64,000 nucleotides of DNA from Aurantibacillus circumpalustris. GTDB taxonomy: Bacteria > Bacteroidota > Bacteroidia > B-17B0 > Aurantibacillaceae. The stretch is taken from assembly GCF_029625215.1 (NCBI RefSeq), contig NZ_CP121197.1, positions 372,001-436,000 of the forward strand, given 5' to 3'. A program made the position numbers and the translations under genes. Shown here piece by piece: positions 27,008 to 35,641 of this stretch. Position 1 is the stretch's first letter; each line of letters opens with the position of its first letter. Below the pieces are notes generated by a model that saw only the letters and a program-made list of their open reading frames with translations, did no database searches and was not told where the DNA came from.

Positions 27008-27302
27008 TTAACCACAAAGGCCACAAAGTGAATCACGAAGACCACAAAGGACAATGTGTTAATATTTCTTTGTGTTACTCTCTGTGCTCTCTGTGGTTAA
27101 ATTTGTCCTCTACGCAACCACAAAGTGCACAAAGAAGGCATGAAGGTCACAAAGAATACTTTTTACCCTTTGTGTGCTTTGTGTAAAACTCTGTGACCTT
27201 TGTGTTTAAAAAAACATCTCGATTAATCACGAAGGTCAAAACGCTTATGGATTAATCTTTCTTTGTGATACTCTGCGTGAGTTCTTATCTCTCTGTGCTT
27301 AA
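27008..27302. repeat. Three consecutive CACAAAGG/CTTTGTG hairpin elements
   Basis: Block A runs from TTAACCACAAAGG (27008) to CTCTGTGGTTAA (27100), block B from AACCACAAAGTGC (27116) to GTGACCTTTGTGTTT (27207), and block C from GATTAATCACGAAGG (27221) to CTCTCTGTGCTTA (27301). Each is an imperfect inverted repeat of about 80-95 bases. They fill the 396-base gap between the NTF2-like gene and the amidohydrolase. The reading frames that cross them look like artefacts of the repeat. Confidence 0.7.
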
Positions 27303-27312
27303 AATTGATTCC

Positions 27313-27320
27313 TATATTTG
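27313..27320 (+). promoter_or_regulatory. Candidate TAnnTTTG element of the amidohydrolase gene
   Basis: TATATTTG lies 11 bases before the ATG at 27332 and downstream of the alternative start at 27305. It therefore favours 27332 as the true start. Confidence 0.35.
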
Positions 27321-27331
27321 TAAAAAAAGTC

Positions 27332-28966
27332 ATGCTTAAGAATATTATCCTACTCGCCCTCCTCTTTCTATTTTCTTGTTCAGAAAAAAAAACAGAAGCT
27401 GATCTTATTGTGCATAACGCAATAATTTATTCCGTTGATTCTTCTTTTACAATTTATAAAGCAATGGCTATTAAAGACGGAAAAATTCTAGAACTTAATT
27501 CAGAAATAGAAATTCTTAAAAAATATTCGTCCCACCAAGTGATCGACGCAAAAGGGAAATCCGTTTTTCCTGGCTTTACTGATGCGCATTGTCATTTTAC
27601 AGGCTTTGCAACAGACATGTGGAAGTGTAATGTGACAGGAACAAAATCTTTTGAAGAAGTGATTTCCAAAATAATTGACTATAGCAAAAACGCACCAATG
27701 ACCTGGATCTATGGCCGCGGTTGGGATCAGAACGATTGGGAGAACAAAGAATTTCCAAATAAAAATGAACTTGACAGGCTTTTTCCTGACCGTCCCGTTT
27801 TTTTAAAACGTGTGGATGGTCATGCTGCGCTTGTAAACCAAAAGGCTTTAGACTTAACCGGAGTTAATGCAAACACAAAAATTGAAGGAGGCTTGATTGA
27901 AATTAAAAACGGAAAACTCACTGGCATTCTTCTCGACAATGCAATGGATTTGGTTGATCTTAAAATTCCGATCATTAACGACAGTCTGGCTAAACACTAC
28001 TACCAAAAGGCTCAGGAAATTTGTTTTGCTTTGGGTTTAACACAGGTGCACGACTGTGGGGTTACTGAACATACCATTAATTTAATTGATGAAGCTCAAA
28101 AGTCAGGAAACCTAAAAATGAAAATTTTTGCTTTGTTAAGCGATGATTCTACTTATTATGAACCTTGGCTTAAAAAAGGGATTTATAAAACAGATCGTTT
28201 AACGGTTGGCGGTTTTAAAATATACTCTGATGGGGCTCTTGGTAGTCGTGGTGCTTGTTTGTTGGAATCTTATAACGATAAAGAAAATTGGAAAGGTTTT
28301 TTATTGACGGATAAAAAACGTCTTCATAAAATCGCAGATCAACTTATTAATAGTCCCTTTCAATTTTGCACGCATGCCATTGGTGATAGCGCTAATCGTT
28401 ACATGTTGAAATTGTACGCTTCTGTTTTAAAAGGTAAAAACAACCACCGTTGGCGCATTGAACACGCACAAGTTTTAAATCCTGAAGACTTTTATATGTT
28501 TGAGAAATATGATATTTTCCCATCTGTTCAACCCACACATGCAACTAGCGACATGTATTGGGCAGAGGCCCGTTTAGGAAAAGAGCGCGTAAAAACAGCT
28601 TATGCTTATAAACAACTATTAAAAGTTAGCGGACGGATAGCCCTCGGCACTGATTTTCCTGTGGAAGACATTTCACCCCTTAAAACTTTTTTTGCCGCTG
28701 TAGCAAGGCAAGACAGCAATGGATTTCCGGCTAATGGATTTCAAAAGGAAAATGCTTTATCGCGTGAGGAAACTTTAAAAGGCATGACTATTTGGGCCGC
28801 TCATGCGAGTTTTGAAGAAAATGAAAAAGGAAGTCTTGAAAAAAATAAATTAGCCGATTTTATTATTTTAGATACCGATCTTATGAAATGCAATCTTAAA
28901 GAAATATTAAAGACAAAAGTTTTAGCGACCTATATTAATGGTGAAAAGGTTTTCTCGATTAACTAA
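27332..28966 (+). CDS. Amidohydrolase (YtcJ-like, metal-dependent), lipoprotein
   Basis: A 544-residue amidohydrolase of the YtcJ/family 3 type. The start at 27332 gives a lipoprotein signal MLKNIILLALLFLFSC; the frame opens 9 codons earlier without a sensible signal. Metal-binding motifs are DAHCHF (near residue 82), CTHAIGDSANRYM and IEHAQVLNPEDF, with the final Asp in ALGTDFPVE. The composite beta-sandwich (LIVHNAIIYSVD at the start, ADFIILDTDL at the end) is intact. Substrates of this family are varied cyclic amides or formamides; the one here is unknown. Its stop codon overlaps a repeat arm. Confidence 0.88.
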   Translation: MLKNIILLALLFLFSCSEKKTEADLIVHNAIIYSVDSSFTIYKAMAIKDGKILELNSEIEILKKYSSHQVIDAKGKSVFPGFTDAHCHFTGFATDMWKCNVTGTKSFEEVISKIIDYSKNAPMTWIYGRGWDQNDWENKEFPNKNELDRLFPDRPVFLKRVDGHAALVNQKALDLTGVNANTKIEGGLIEIKNGKLTGILLDNAMDLVDLKIPIINDSLAKHYYQKAQEICFALGLTQVHDCGVTEHTINLIDEAQKSGNLKMKIFALLSDDSTYYEPWLKKGIYKTDRLTVGGFKIYSDGALGSRGACLLESYNDKENWKGFLLTDKKRLHKIADQLINSPFQFCTHAIGDSANRYMLKLYASVLKGKNNHRWRIEHAQVLNPEDFYMFEKYDIFPSVQPTHATSDMYWAEARLGKERVKTAYAYKQLLKVSGRIALGTDFPVEDISPLKTFFAAVARQDSNGFPANGFQKENALSREETLKGMTIWAAHASFEENEKGSLEKNKLADFIILDTDLMKCNLKEILKTKVLATYINGEKVFSIN

Positions 28967-29103
28967 CCACATAGGCACATAGATTAAATAGAGCGCAACA
29001 ATTAAAAAGTCCTAGTAAGCAAACATAGGATTTGAAGTTTTGCTTTAAATCCTATGTGACCCTATGTTTATGCGTCCAGCTGGTCCTGTGACTCTATGTG
29101 GTT
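28965..29103. repeat. Nested inverted repeat of CACATAG units
   Basis: The outer arms AACCACATAG (28965-28974) and CTATGTGGTT (29094-29103) are perfect complements. The inner arms CATAGGATTT (29024-29033) and AAATCCTATG (29047-29056) are also perfect. The left arm overlaps the amidohydrolase stop codon. It belongs to the same general family as the CACTAAGG and CACAAAGG elements. Confidence 0.65.
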
Positions 29104-29146
29104 ATAAAACATTGCACCTCCTATCGAAGTTTAAGTGGTTTAACTC

Positions 29147-29845
29147 TTAAAAATAATTCTTGAGTTGTACCAACTTAGAAATCGTTTTTTCATTCTTTAA
29201 AAATAATTCTTCCTCATTAAAATGTATAGCCTCCCAACCGGCATTCAAAGCGCCTTGAACATCACTTTCAAGACTATCACCAATCATAACACATTCGTCG
29301 CTTTTTGCTTTAGCGAAAGACTCTGCCAATCTAAAAATTTTCACGTCTGGTTTTATTGCTTTATGCTCTTCGCTAATAATTATCTGATCAAAATAATCCC
29401 TAATCCCACAAGCATTCATCTTAATAGCAAACACTTCTCTAAAGCCATTTGTAATGATATGTAGATGATAGTTTTTTTTAAGATATTCTAAAGTGTCAAC
29501 GCAGCCTTCCTTCAATTCACTCCCTTGCGGGGCGAGCCTCAGATACTGCTCAGTAATAATAAGATTATCTTCTTCATTCGTGTAATCAAATAGTTTGAAT
29601 GTCTCTTTGAACCGATTATTTCTTAAATACGTTTTATCTATTTCCTTCTTAGTATACTTTGACCAAAACAAAAGATTGATTTTTTTATACACATCTAAAA
29701 AACTGTTTAAATCTGTTTTTAGTTTTTCGTTTAAACTGTATTCATAAAAGAGTTTATTTAATACAGCGGTAGAGTTTTTTTTAAAATCCCAGAGTGTATC
29801 ATCAAAGTCGAAGAATAAATGTTTTTTGTGTTTTAGATTAACCAT
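29147..29845 (-). CDS. yjjG: HAD-family nucleotidase, YjjG-like
   Basis: A 232-residue HAD hydrolase. Motif I is FFDFDDTLWDF (11-21, nucleophile Asp13), motif II is HIITNG (about 123-128), the motif III lysine is in KAIKPDVKIF, and motif IV is VMIGDSLESDVQGALNAG. The alpha-helical cap of about 80 residues between motifs I and II and the WDF signature fit YjjG, a 5'-nucleotidase that removes phosphate from non-canonical pyrimidine nucleotides. Its first 13 bases overlap the end of the upstream membrane-protein gene, so the two are coupled. Confidence 0.85.
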   Translation of the reverse strand: MVNLKHKKHLFFDFDDTLWDFKKNSTAVLNKLFYEYSLNEKLKTDLNSFLDVYKKINLLFWSKYTKKEIDKTYLRNNRFKETFKLFDYTNEEDNLIITEQYLRLAPQGSELKEGCVDTLEYLKKNYHLHIITNGFREVFAIKMNACGIRDYFDQIIISEEHKAIKPDVKIFRLAESFAKAKSDECVMIGDSLESDVQGALNAGWEAIHFNEEELFLKNEKTISKLVQLKNYF

Positions 29846-30300
29846 CCTTTTAAACTACCATGGAAGAAAATTAAAATAAAATAAAGTGCAAAGCCCCAAA
29901 ACAAGGTAGCGGCACTTAAATAGATCATAATCTTTCTTTTATCCTTATAAAACCGTTCGGCTAAAAAAGCACCAACTGGAGTGGATAAAAGTATTGGAGT
30001 AATAAACGCCAGTCCGGCTAAACCAAACTTCTGCTTTACGGTAATAATTCTTCTGTTAAAACGGGTAAAAACTTTCTTTCTGTGCACTAACCCGCGTTTT
30101 AATCTAAAGTTATGAATGGCGTTAAGTATAGCTGCGCTTAAATTGGTAAAAAAGATATTACCTGCTATGCCACCTCCGCAGGAGACAAGCATTACGCTTA
30201 AAAAGTCGCGTTCTAAAACGAAAAAAGTGGTTGGGAACCCAATCTTAAATGCAAAAGAACAGGTAAGAAAAACCGAAATTATCTTTAAAACATGATTCAT
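29833..30300 (-). CDS. Small integral membrane protein, function unknown
   Basis: I do not recognise this family. With the ATG at 30300 it has 155 residues and about four membrane segments: VLKIISVFLTCSFAFKIGF, LSVMLVSCGGGIAGNIFF, FGLAGLAFITPILLSTPVG and IYLSAATLFWGFALYFILIF. A basic stretch lies in the middle (RLKRGLVHRKKVFTRFNRR). The block GLAGLAFITPILLSTPVGAF recalls small SNARE-associated or export-type membrane proteins, but this is weak. The frame stays open to 30369, yet the later ATG is better placed. It overlaps the YjjG-like gene by 13 bases. Confidence 0.65.
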   Translation of the reverse strand: MNHVLKIISVFLTCSFAFKIGFPTTFFVLERDFLSVMLVSCGGGIAGNIFFTNLSAAILNAIHNFRLKRGLVHRKKVFTRFNRRIITVKQKFGLAGLAFITPILLSTPVGAFLAERFYKDKRKIMIYLSAATLFWGFALYFILIFFHGSLKGWLI

Positions 30301-30408
30301 AGTGATGAAATTATACGGCTTTCTGAGAGTGTTTAAATACTGCCACCAAGATATGGTATATCCCGTCAAATTAACACGTGTCTGAGATATTAATTAATAA
30401 ATATTGTG

Positions 30409-30416
30409 TAATTTTG
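30409..30416 (+). promoter_or_regulatory. Candidate TAnnTTTG element of gdhA
   Basis: TAATTTTG lies 29 bases before the gdhA ATG. It is the only good -7 match in the 145-base gap; I find no convincing -33 partner. Confidence 0.35.
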
Positions 30417-30445
30417 ACCCCCAGTAAACAAACTAAAATTTACTT

Positions 30446-31723
30446 ATGTCAACACAAACAGTAAAAGCACCACAAGCACACCATGAAAGTATGTTTGAAG
30501 CAGTGCTAGCCCGTCTCGATGCAGCGGCTAAAATAATGAACCTTAGCGATGAAGTTGCCCTGGTTTTAAAAAACCCAAGTAAACAAGTAAAAGTAAGCCT
30601 ACCTGTAATGATGGATTCTGGAAAGATCCAGGTTTTTGAAGGGTACCGTACTGTGCATAGCACCCATCTTGGTCCTAGCAAAGGCGGTATTCGTTACGCC
30701 ATGGATGTAAATTCAGATGAAGTTATGGCTTTAGCGGCTTGGATGAGCTTTAAATGTGCTGTTGCTAATTTACCTTACGGTGGAGCAAAGGGGGGAATAA
30801 AATTAGATCCTCGTTCGCATAGTGTTGGAGAATTAGAGCGTATTAGTCGTGCGTACGCCGTAGCTATGAAAGATGTTTTTGGTGTAAATAAAGATATTCC
30901 GGCTCCTGATATGGGAACAAGCGGACGTGAGATGGCATGGATCTTAGACGAGTTTAATAAAAATACAGGTGAAGATAGTCCGGGTGTTATCACAGGAAAG
31001 CCGGTTGCGGTTGGTGGCTCTTTAGGTAGAGACGCAGCAACAGGACGTGGTGTAATGGTTAATGCTTTAGCTGCACTTAAAAAAATGGGCTTAGTTCCTA
31101 CTGCTGTTACTGCTGTTGTTCAAGGTTTTGGTAATGTGGGTTCACATGCTGCGCGTTTATTGTCTGAAAAAGGCGTGAAAATTGTCGGAATTGGTGATCA
31201 TAGCGCTTCATTCTACAATGAAAAAGGAATTGATGTTGCTGCCGCAATCGAATACGCTAGCAAAAATGATAGAAATCTAAGAGGATTTACAGGCGCCACT
31301 GAAATTAAAAATAGCGAATTATTAATCAGTAAATGTGATATTCTTGTTCCAGCTGCTTTGCAAAATGTAATCAACGAAGAAAATGCTCCTCACATTCAAG
31401 CAAAATTAATAGTGGAAGGTGCAAACGGACCAACTACACCTGAAGCAGATCCTATTTTAAACTCTAAAAAAATCATTTGTATTCCAGATATTCTTGCCAA
31501 CGCAGGCGGTGTAACAGTTAGTTACTTTGAATGGGTTCAAAATAAGGCTGGATATTACTGGACAGAACAAGAAGTGAATGAAAGACATGATCTTAAAATG
31601 GACATTGCTTTTGAAGCTGTTTGGCACAATGCTTCCTTTTATAAAACAAGCATGAGAATAGCCGCCTACATAACTGCTCTTCAAAAATTAGAGCAAGGTG
31701 TAAAGTTAAAAGGAGCCTATTAA
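30446..31723 (+). CDS. gdhA: Glutamate dehydrogenase (Glu/Leu/Phe/Val dehydrogenase family)
   Basis: A 425-residue hexameric-type glutamate dehydrogenase that interconverts glutamate and 2-oxoglutarate plus ammonia with NAD(P). The substrate domain has PSKGGIRY (72-79), the catalytic lysine block PYGGAKGGI (about 110-118) and PAPDMGTSGREMAW. The Rossmann domain has VQGFGNVGSHAARLL (about 226-240). The C-terminal helices SMRIAAYITALQKLEQG are intact. It is monocistronic, with an upstream TAnnTTTG element and a strong intrinsic terminator 22 bases after the stop codon. Confidence 0.94.
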   Translation: MSTQTVKAPQAHHESMFEAVLARLDAAAKIMNLSDEVALVLKNPSKQVKVSLPVMMDSGKIQVFEGYRTVHSTHLGPSKGGIRYAMDVNSDEVMALAAWMSFKCAVANLPYGGAKGGIKLDPRSHSVGELERISRAYAVAMKDVFGVNKDIPAPDMGTSGREMAWILDEFNKNTGEDSPGVITGKPVAVGGSLGRDAATGRGVMVNALAALKKMGLVPTAVTAVVQGFGNVGSHAARLLSEKGVKIVGIGDHSASFYNEKGIDVAAAIEYASKNDRNLRGFTGATEIKNSELLISKCDILVPAALQNVINEENAPHIQAKLIVEGANGPTTPEADPILNSKKIICIPDILANAGGVTVSYFEWVQNKAGYYWTEQEVNERHDLKMDIAFEAVWHNASFYKTSMRIAAYITALQKLEQGVKLKGAY

Positions 31724-31745
31724 TATATAATTAATTGATTATCAA

Positions 31746-31786
31746 GCATCTAAACTTTTTTAATGAAAAGTTTAGATGCTTTTTTT
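31746..31786 (+). terminator. Intrinsic terminator of gdhA
   Basis: A perfect 14-bp stem GCATCTAAACTTTT / AAAAGTTTAGATGC (31746-31759 with 31766-31779), a 6-base loop TTAATG, then seven T residues. It is the clearest terminator in the window. Confidence 0.93.
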
Positions 31787-31837
31787 ATATAAAATAATTT
31801 TTAGCTTTGTTAATATAAATTTAACGTTTAAGAAACA

Positions 31838-32461
31838 TTGATTATTTTTTTCGTTTTACTAGCGTATTTATTAGGGTCTATTCCAAACTCTGTGTGGATA
31901 GGCAAATCTTTTTACAACATTGATGTTAGAGAGTTCGGAAGTGGAAATGCGGGCGCCACAAATACCTTTAGAGTATTAGGCAAAAAGGCTGGTATTCCGG
32001 TTCTTATTTTCGACATTCTTAAAGGCACACTTGCCGTTGCCCTTGCCTACTTAAGTGAGTTTGATGTTAACAGTAATGAATTTATAGATTTTCAGCTTGG
32101 CTTAGGCGTGGCAGCGCTTATCGGACATATCTTTCCAGTATTTGCAGGATTTAGAGGTGGCAAAGGAGTCGCCACAATTCTAGGCATAGTTGTTTGTATT
32201 CTTCCTTTAGCCTGCTCATTGTCTTTACTTGTCTTTTTATTGGTTTTAACATTAAGTCGAATCGTTTCCTTGTCTTCTATGCTAGCCGGCATCTCGTTTC
32301 CAATTTTTCTTAATCTATTGCTAGGAAACACAAACCCAATTCTAACGGTTTTTTCAATCATCGTAGCAGTATTGCTAATTATTACACATCGCAAAAACAT
32401 CCAACGATTAATTAAAAAGGAAGAAACTAAAGTCAGGCTGTTTCCTTTAAGGCACAAGTAA
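31838..32461 (+). CDS. plsY: Glycerol-3-phosphate acyltransferase PlsY
   Basis: A 207-residue membrane acyltransferase that uses acyl-phosphate to make lysophosphatidic acid. The three family motifs are present: AYLLGSIPNSVW (9-20), FGSGNAGATNTFRVLGKKAG (34-53) and HIFPVFAGFRGGKGVAT (about 92-108). About five to seven membrane segments are predicted. There is no ATG; the TTG at 31838 puts the start exactly where PlsY homologues begin, just before LLAYLLGSIP. It lies 51 bases after the gdhA terminator and so has its own transcript. Confidence 0.95.
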   Translation: MIIFFVLLAYLLGSIPNSVWIGKSFYNIDVREFGSGNAGATNTFRVLGKKAGIPVLIFDILKGTLAVALAYLSEFDVNSNEFIDFQLGLGVAALIGHIFPVFAGFRGGKGVATILGIVVCILPLACSLSLLVFLLVLTLSRIVSLSSMLAGISFPIFLNLLLGNTNPILTVFSIIVAVLLIITHRKNIQRLIKKEETKVRLFPLRHK

Positions 32462-32583
32462 TCCGCATTAGCAATTTCTCATTACCAATTGAGTTTTAGC
32501 AATATTTATATCTTGCTCAACGTTATAAATCTGGGCATTAATACTACCTTGTTTTAAATTAATTCTGAAACCTATTTATAAAT

Positions 32584-33900
32584 ATGGCTCTTAAATATAT
32601 TTTAACCCTCGGATTTATACTCTCTACATTATTATTCCTAGCCCAAGAAGAGGATTACGTAAATGATAGAGTTTTAAAGTATGATGATTATGTTTACAAA
32701 CCCAATATTAAAACCGTTCAATTTCACGAAGTAAGTTGGGAATTTACCGCTCCAATTATTAAACTTAACAGTAATGAACAATTGCAATTGGATTTCGACG
32801 ATCTAAATGGTGACAAAAAATTATACACAATGACCTTCGTTCATTGTAACGCTGATTGGACGCCAAGCGATTTAATGGTGAGCGAATACCTAACTGGGTT
32901 CTATGATCTTAATCTACTCAACTATAATTATGCTGTAAATACGGCACAAAAATACACCCACTACACAATCATATTTCCAATGGCCGGTACCCAACAAAAT
33001 ACCCAGTTTACCAAAAGCGGTAACTATGTAATGTATGTGTATGAAGAGGGAAACACAAACGACATTGTACTTAGTCGTCGTTTTATGGTTTACGATAATA
33101 GAGTAAGCGTTACCAGCACTCTCAAACAACCTATTGGAGGTGGACAGCAGTACAATAAACAACAAATTGATTTTACAATTTCCGCTGCAGGATATAATAT
33201 GACCAATTCTTACAAGGACATGAAAGTTGTATTAATACAGAATAATCGTTGGGATAATGCTGTAACTGGCATACAACCTACTTTTATGAACGGTAGTCAG
33301 TTTATTTATTCACTAGATGAGGCAAGTACTTTTAACGGCGGTAACGAGTTTAGGTATTTTGATATTCGCAGTGTTCGGTTTCTAACCGAAAAAGTTCAAA
33401 ATATTTATAGAGATGAAAATGATCAATATAAAGTACACGCCGTGCTATACGCGGACGAGTCTCGTGCTTTAAAACCTTATTTATTTTATAATGACTTTAA
33501 TGGTAATTTTTTAATAAAAAATCGCGAAACGGTTATAGATAACGATGTAGAAGGTGATTATGTATTTGTAGATTTTTTCCTAACCTTTCCAAAACCCATC
33601 TCTACGGGTAATGTATATATTATGGGGAAGCTAACCGACTGGCGCATGAATCGAAACAGTAAAATGACATACAACTACGAGCGTTTTGGTTACCAAGCGC
33701 GCTTGCGTTTAAAACAAGGTTATTACAATTATATTTATGTAATAAGTGATGATACTAAAAAAGGCGGCGACGAAGCTGCTATTGAAGGCAATCATTGGGA
33801 CACCGAAAATGATTATTTCATACTTGTTTACCACCGCAAATTTGGCACTTACTATGATCAATTAATAGGTTACCAAAAAATGAACTCAATGAAGAAGTGA
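32584..33900 (+). CDS. Type IX secretion system plug protein (DUF5103)
   Basis: A 438-residue exported protein with a signal peptide (MALKYILTLGFILSTLLFLAQ). The body matches DUF5103: IKTVQFHEVSWEFTAPII near residue 42, YTMTFVHCNADWTPSDLM near 80, a middle all-beta region, and the C-terminal GYYNYIYVISDD. In Flavobacterium a protein of this family closes the periplasmic side of the SprA T9SS translocon when it is idle. That fits the five proteins with T9SS sorting domains in this window. It is not in an operon with other T9SS genes here. Confidence 0.82.
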   Translation: MALKYILTLGFILSTLLFLAQEEDYVNDRVLKYDDYVYKPNIKTVQFHEVSWEFTAPIIKLNSNEQLQLDFDDLNGDKKLYTMTFVHCNADWTPSDLMVSEYLTGFYDLNLLNYNYAVNTAQKYTHYTIIFPMAGTQQNTQFTKSGNYVMYVYEEGNTNDIVLSRRFMVYDNRVSVTSTLKQPIGGGQQYNKQQIDFTISAAGYNMTNSYKDMKVVLIQNNRWDNAVTGIQPTFMNGSQFIYSLDEASTFNGGNEFRYFDIRSVRFLTEKVQNIYRDENDQYKVHAVLYADESRALKPYLFYNDFNGNFLIKNRETVIDNDVEGDYVFVDFFLTFPKPISTGNVYIMGKLTDWRMNRNSKMTYNYERFGYQARLRLKQGYYNYIYVISDDTKKGGDEAAIEGNHWDTENDYFILVYHRKFGTYYDQLIGYQKMNSMKK

Positions 33901-33930
33901 TGCTTTATCAGTGGGCAGTAAGCAGTAGAC

Positions 33931-33998
33931 AGTTTGCAGGGGGCAGTTTGCAGGGGGCAGTGGACAGTAAACACTAGGCAGGTTAAATACAAACTGCC
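33931..33998. repeat. GCAGTTTG tandem and inverted repeat
   Basis: AGTTTGCAGGGGGC occurs twice in tandem (33931-33944 and 33945-33958). GGCAGTTTG (33942-33950) is complementary to CAAACTGCC (33990-33998). A CTCAG/CTCTGTG arm of the other repeat family follows at 34033-34070. Together they fill the gap between the plug-protein and ruvC genes. Confidence 0.6.
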
Positions 33999-34072
33999 AA
34001 CTGTGTACTGCCAACTAACGCACTAGAGTTTTCCTCCGTGTCTCAGCGTCTCAGTCACTCTGTGTTGAACAA

Positions 34073-34630
34073 CTAAAGCTTTCGTTTTGGATTATCTGTT
34101 AGAAAAGCCTTCCAGCCAGTATACGACTTGCCACCTGCAGCAACATTTTTATTTTGATAATAGTGGCAAAGTGCTGCGCCTAAAGCATCTGTAGCATCAA
34201 AATACTCATGTTCGTTTTTTAAGCCTAAAATTTGAGACAGCATTGCCGCTACTTGCTCTTTGCTTGCATTTCCGTTGCCGGTAATACTCATTTTTATTTT
34301 TTTAGGAGAATACTCTGTTATAGGTAAATTCTTACTCAGCGCTGCCGCAATTGCAACACCTTGAGCTCTTCCTAACTTAAGCATCGATTGCACATTCTTT
34401 CCAAAAAAAGGCGCCTCAATGGCAAGCTCATCTGGTTTAAATTCTTCGATAATGCCTACCGTACGTTCGAATATTTTTTTAAGCCGTATAGCATGATCAT
34501 CGTATTTATCAAGTTTGATGACACCTATACCAATAGGACTTAATACGTTGTTTTTTATATGCAACAAGCCATAACCCATAACTATTGTTCCGGGGTCAAT
34601 ACCTAAAATTATTCTATCAGTAACAGGCAT
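34073..34630 (-). CDS. ruvC: Holliday junction resolvase RuvC
   Basis: A 185-residue RuvC. Acidic catalytic residues are D12 in ILGIDPGT, E72 in LAIEAPFFG, and the Asp pair in YFDATDALGAALCHYY (about 145-160). The KNVQSMLKLGRAQGVAI helix (about 78-94) is typical. It cuts four-way junctions after RuvAB branch migration. The frame is open 15 codons further upstream, but MPVTDRIILGIDPG fits the family start, so I use the ATG at 34630. It is divergent from the flippase-like gene, leaving 39 bases between starts. Confidence 0.95.
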   Translation of the reverse strand: MPVTDRIILGIDPGTIVMGYGLLHIKNNVLSPIGIGVIKLDKYDDHAIRLKKIFERTVGIIEEFKPDELAIEAPFFGKNVQSMLKLGRAQGVAIAAALSKNLPITEYSPKKIKMSITGNGNASKEQVAAMLSQILGLKNEHEYFDATDALGAALCHYYQNKNVAAGGKSYTGWKAFLTDNPKRKL

Positions 34631-34669
34631 GTACTTTGCGTTGGTATAAAACGTAAATTTAGCCCTTAA

Positions 34670-35641
34670 TTGCAAACGCGAAAAAAAATACTTTCCTTAC
34701 TTATAAAACTTTTAATCGGCGTAGGTAGTTTTTTTATCATTTATGTGCGTTTAAAAAGTGATTTCACTTCCGAAAAACTTGATTTACTTTACGCTTCAAC
34801 ATTCTCGTTAATAGGAGTAATTTGTTTCGCTGCGAGTATACTACTCATTCCAATTAACTGGGGAATTGAAGCGTACAAATGGAAACTCATCACTGCCCCT
34901 ATTCAATGGGTAAGTTATAAAACAGCTACCAAATCCGTTTATTCAGGTGTTTGTTTAGGAAACCTCGCTCCTGGAAGAGCCACTGAATTCTTAGCAAAAA
35001 TTATTTTTTTTAAAATAGAAAACCGTCCAAAAATAACAGTACTTCATTTTGTAGGTGGCATGTTTCAACTTTCTATTACAATTATTTCAGGATTTATTGC
35101 CTTATTATTTATGCTCAATAATTTTGGAAGCGATTCCCTTTGGATGACTTATGTTACGAGTTCGATTGGTATCGTTCTTTTAACATTGCTAATTCTTAGT
35201 ATATACAAAATCAATCCATTGCTGAATTTTATCTCAAAAAAAATAAGTAAACAAAGTCAAGTCGAAGACTTCAACTACAAATTTTTAGCTTCTTCTCTTA
35301 TTAAACTATTTGGATTCTCTGCTTTACGTTACTCCGTTTTCTTTTGTCAATTTGTTTTGCTTCTTCTTATCTTTCACCGCGATATAAGCTTTGTTATCTT
35401 TCCCGAAATAGCCCTTTATTTTTTAATTACCACCACCATTCCAATGATAAGCGTTTTAGAAGCTGCCATTCGCGCGGCCGTAGCACTGGTTGTTTTTAAA
35501 GATTCAGGTATCAGTAATTCAGCATTAGCTCTTTCTTCTTTACTAATTTGGTTAGTAAACATTATTGTGCCTAGCATTTTTGGCTACATTATTTTATTGC
35601 GTCAAAACTTTAATTTTAAATTATTTAAAACAAAAAAATGA
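34670..35641 (+). CDS. YbhN/AglD-type flippase-like membrane protein
   Basis: A 323-residue protein with about eight membrane helices, of the lysylphosphatidylglycerol-synthetase transmembrane / UPF0104 type. The block VYSGVCLGNLAPGRATEFLAK (about 85-105) and the following helices are characteristic. It may move lipid-linked sugars or lipids across the inner membrane. The start is a TTG at 34670; no ATG gives a complete first helix. Its stop codon overlaps the glycosyltransferase ATG by ATGA, so the genes are translationally coupled, which suggests a joint role in glycan or glycolipid synthesis. Confidence 0.72.
   Translation: MQTRKKILSLLIKLLIGVGSFFIIYVRLKSDFTSEKLDLLYASTFSLIGVICFAASILLIPINWGIEAYKWKLITAPIQWVSYKTATKSVYSGVCLGNLAPGRATEFLAKIIFFKIENRPKITVLHFVGGMFQLSITIISGFIALLFMLNNFGSDSLWMTYVTSSIGIVLLTLLILSIYKINPLLNFISKKISKQSQVEDFNYKFLASSLIKLFGFSALRYSVFFCQFVLLLLIFHRDISFVIFPEIALYFLITTTIPMISVLEAAIRAAVALVVFKDSGISNSALALSSLLIWLVNIIVPSIFGYIILLRQNFNFKLFKTKK

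Noticed and set aside
26887-27186. Plus-strand reading frame across the repeat region
   Set aside because: It runs through the CACAAAGG hairpin elements and encodes HKGHKVNHEDHKGQ-type low-complexity sequence that simply mirrors the repeat.
27008-27302. Possible CRISPR array
   Set aside because: The units are imperfect, inverted rather than direct, vary in length and have no unique spacers of constant size; no cas genes are present.
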